NCBI GenBank assembly: GCA_033977485.1
Contig: CM066998.1
Span: 31,497,501-31,561,500 of the forward strand
DNA length: 64,000 nt
Direction: 5' to 3'
From: Hydrangea macrophylla
Lineage: Eukaryota > Streptophyta > Magnoliopsida > Cornales > Hydrangeaceae
Positions 61,328 through 64,000 of this stretch are shown piece by piece (positions within the stretch are counted from its first letter, which is position 1; each line of letters begins with the position of its first letter). Below the pieces are notes generated by a model that saw only the letters and a program-made list of their open reading frames with translations, was not told where the DNA came from and searched no databases. The translations under genes and the position numbers were made by a program.

Positions 61328-64000
61328 TGATCGGGAGTGAATAAGTCCTAATTATATGCCTTAATTTACATTTGTTAGTACTTTTTATCCTGTTTTAGTG
61401 TACTTTTACTTTATTTTCTATTTTCTGTCAAGATTTGGAGAAAAGTAAGGATTCCAGGCTAAATAGGGTTAAAAAGCAGAAGAAAAGAAGTAGAAAAAGG
61501 CACATCGCTCGCGCAGCCTGCTCGCACGAGACCCCAAAATTGCACTCGCGCGACCTATGCAAAAAAGTGAAAATGCATATTTTAGTGTATTGAAGATCCC
61601 TATGCGAATGAAACTGCTAGCTGAAGACGTAAAAGACAGCGCTTCTTAGGAGACAACCCAAGCTTTTATCGGTCCATTTTCTCATTTTTATACACTTTTT
61701 GGTCTTTTTTGGACAGTTTTGAGTTAGTTGTGAGTTCTTTGGACAGGTTTGGAGGTCGGGGTTAAATTATTTTGAACTTATACACATAAAATAAGTGAAA
61801 AATGAGAAAAAGACCATGTCGCACGCGCAGCCCGCTCACACGACAGGTCGCTTGGGCGGCCTCCTCGCGCGAGATTTTACCTTAGGCAAAAATGTTTAAA
61901 GTTTTTTTTTTTATATATTTACCCTTAGTTTCAGATCGCGCCAGAAATCGCGCGCGCACGAGGGATTCGCCCGCGCGAGCTTGTGCCTTAGAGAAAATTT
62001 TTCCAGAACTTTAAAAAGTAGCCTCAATTCTACCTAGCGGAGGGGCCCGCTCGCACGAGCGGTGAATTTTTGTGTTTTTCTTTGTGTTTTCTGACCTCCT
62101 TTTTCCTGAACCTGGTTAGTTGTTTTTCTTTTCTGTTTGTTCTCTTTAGCCCTTTTAGAGTAATTCATTCCTTGTTTTTTCATAGTTTTGTTTGTTTTCT
62201 TTATTATTTTTGTCGAGTCTTTCATTTTTAGTTTCGTTTGTTTTACACATATGCCACAATCTGCATTATATATATATATTTCTATTGGCTACTGGTTTTT
62301 TGTATCTTTTATTTTCTTTTATCAAGTATTAACAGGTGAATTAGTGTCTACATTTGGAGCAGTTAAACTTTATCATCATATTCATATACGTTTACCTAGT
62401 TTGTGATTGTCGAGATCGAGGTAATGTCGTTCTTTCCTTACGTACTCTCCTTTCTTTCATTTTATTGTTTCATTGGGGACGATGAAAGGTTTAGGTTTGG
62501 GGGTATGCACTCACATCACATGCACATTTTATGCACCAATTTTTTAAAATTTTTCGATACTTGTGCCTAAATAAACGATGCTACCGACGTTTTTGCAATC
62601 TTAATTCGATATTTCTTGTTATTGAACTTGGATTGTTATAGAATGGTAAACAAGGGAAGATGTGGTTAAACATTTTCTGAAGTCATGATGCGACATTTAG
62701 AATATGTATCGTTCGAATAGTAGTTTTATATCATACATTTGCATACAAACCTATGCACTGCATGTAGTCACTTGGATGCATATTTGATGTGAACTATAAT
62801 ATGATTCGAATTTCTAGATAGCACATGGTGGAGACTAGACCAGCGAGCTTTTGAGCCTATCTTTTCTTTTTAGAGGGTTATAAATGCGCATTGTGTTTGT
62901 CGAATTTCATTTGAATAACGCATTAACTCGTTGTTTAGTATCATTATTCTTGTTTTGGTTGATAGTCAAGTTAAAATACTGGTTACCATGCTAAATAATC
63001 TTCTGTCGTAAATGTTGAAGAACCGTATCACCCTAGGATGTGATTTTAGGTCCTCTTTATCCCAAAAAATGATAAAAAAATTCCTTAGTTCGCCCGTTTG
63101 AGATGTTAAAATGCCCTTTTTTCTTTAATCACCATTATTCTTTTTTTTCTCCAACTTGACTAACTTCGAGTTCACGACTGAAAGATTCGTCAACTTTTAG
63201 TGGTGACAAGGTGGTGTGTCGATTAAGAAGAAGACGAAAACAAGATGATGTGTGGGGTAGTTGTCTTGGTATTCAATGAACATTTGTTTCAAAAGCAAAG
63301 GAAAAGAATAAGGTTGAAAAAAAGAATAAGGACGAAAAATAAAGTTGAAAGAAGAAAAAAAAAAGAACAGGAAAGAAAAAGAAAATATGAAAAGAAGAGA
63401 ATGAAAAGATGAAGTTGGTAGAAGAGATGATGAAAGAAATCGAGCATGCCTTACAAGGCCATTCTGAAAACTCCCTAATAAATCCTTTTTATCATTTTTC
63501 ATTGCCAAAGTCACATTCCTCTGAAAAGTCCTATTTGATCCTAGAAAATATTGTTTGGATATGTAAATGATGAGAGGGGGATTAAAATATGGTAACGATT
63601 AATTTTTCTTGACTATTGGCATCCTATCCATGAGACTACTATTCTTTCGTGTCATGTGTCTTTTACGAGTCATATGTGAGCATTTCTCATTTTGAAAACA
63701 TATTTCTTTTGCTCCCATATACTAGAAAGATTACACTTGTGTCTGAGTGTTTCATTTAAGAGTAAAATTAAAATTGTGAGATTCGTAGTCGAAGCATAGT
63801 TGGATGGTTATCCAAGTTACATTCCAAGTTCATGGCATACATGTGTTCATTTGACTACCACATCACACGCGTGTAATTTTATGAGAAACTCTATTGATTT
63901 ATACGATGCATGTGCTTGGGATTCTTTTTCATGATGTAGTTGGATGTTTAGTTCCGTTTCTTCTTGTTCGTTATTCTATTTCAAATCATTGTTTTATAAT
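61328..64000. mobile_element. Unidentified LTR-element-like sequence
   Basis: TatC homology stops near 61327, and TGATCGGGAGTGAATAAG begins what could be an LTR. It holds a GC-rich word cluster (61500-62065), a TATA-like run (62266-62279), a GGGGACGATGAAAGG / TTTAGGTTTGGGGG motif at 62474-62503 like those in the non-coding part of Athila-type elements, and a purine-rich tract (63295-63420). No PBS or coding domain is seen. Family not determined; no gene found. Confidence 0.4.
61500..62065. repeat. CTCGCGCG word cluster
   Basis: CGCTCGCGCAGCC, CGCTCGCACGAG, ACTCGCGCGACC, CACGCGCAGCCCGCTC, CTCGCGCGAGA, GCCCGCGCGAGC and similar words recur in four bursts within AT-rich sequence. CTCGCGCGAG is palindromic. 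Confidence 0.7.

Overview
The window is plant nuclear DNA, most likely from a eudicot with a large, repeat-rich genome; the species cannot be told. I see no host gene. Almost everything is LTR retrotransposon sequence of the Ty3/gypsy order, stacked by successive insertions. All open reading frames of note are retroelement gag/pol relics; the other long ORFs are by-products of repeats.

Layout: (1) H1, an old degenerate chromovirus (Tekay/Del type, + strand), occupies 1-1485, 28640-31424 and about 41260-43038. It is split twice. (2) Inside its reverse-transcriptase region sits a Tat/Ogre-lineage element on the minus strand, TatA (1486-28639, 3.5 kb LTRs, 5-bp target duplication), which has no coding capacity. 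(3) TatA is itself split by a second Tat/Ogre-lineage element on the plus strand, TatB (9428-23667, 3.1 kb LTRs), which keeps only a broken gag. (4) H1's 3' LTR region is split by a young chromovirus, E4 (31425-41259, two 2403-bp LTRs, perfect AATTA duplication), with a gag-pol frame of 1575 codons broken only by five in-frame stops. (5) 43039 to about 46129 is AT-rich unassigned DNA. (6) H5, another chromovirus, runs from about 46130. Its 5' LTR is split by S1 (47064-52254), its gag is split by an unidentified 2.4-kb insert (about 54190-56610) and then by a third Tat/Ogre-type element, TatC (LTR 57465-60700, minus strand). TatC is in turn interrupted at about 61328 by an unidentified LTR-element-like sequence running to the window end.

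How the parts relate: TatA and TatB share PBS, PPT, LTR ends, leader and a long 3' untranslated region with two homologous tandem arrays, but neither encodes protease, RT or integrase. They must have been copied by enzymes supplied from elsewhere. Their leaders carry a 50-nt stretch complementary to the 3' two-thirds of a tRNA-Arg, far beyond a normal 18-nt primer binding site and ending at the base of the anticodon stem. This is the most unusual signal in the window. A second recurrent theme is that nearly every LTR here, whatever its lineage, contains a cluster of a short, often palindromic word repeated several times (GGCACTC/GAGTGCC, GCGCGAGCGG, CAATCGATTG and others).

Relative ages follow from nesting: H1 before TatA before TatB; H1 before E4; H5 before S1, the unknown insert and TatC. 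By eye the two E4 LTRs differ at about 23 of 2403 positions. The TatB LTRs differ by a few percent.
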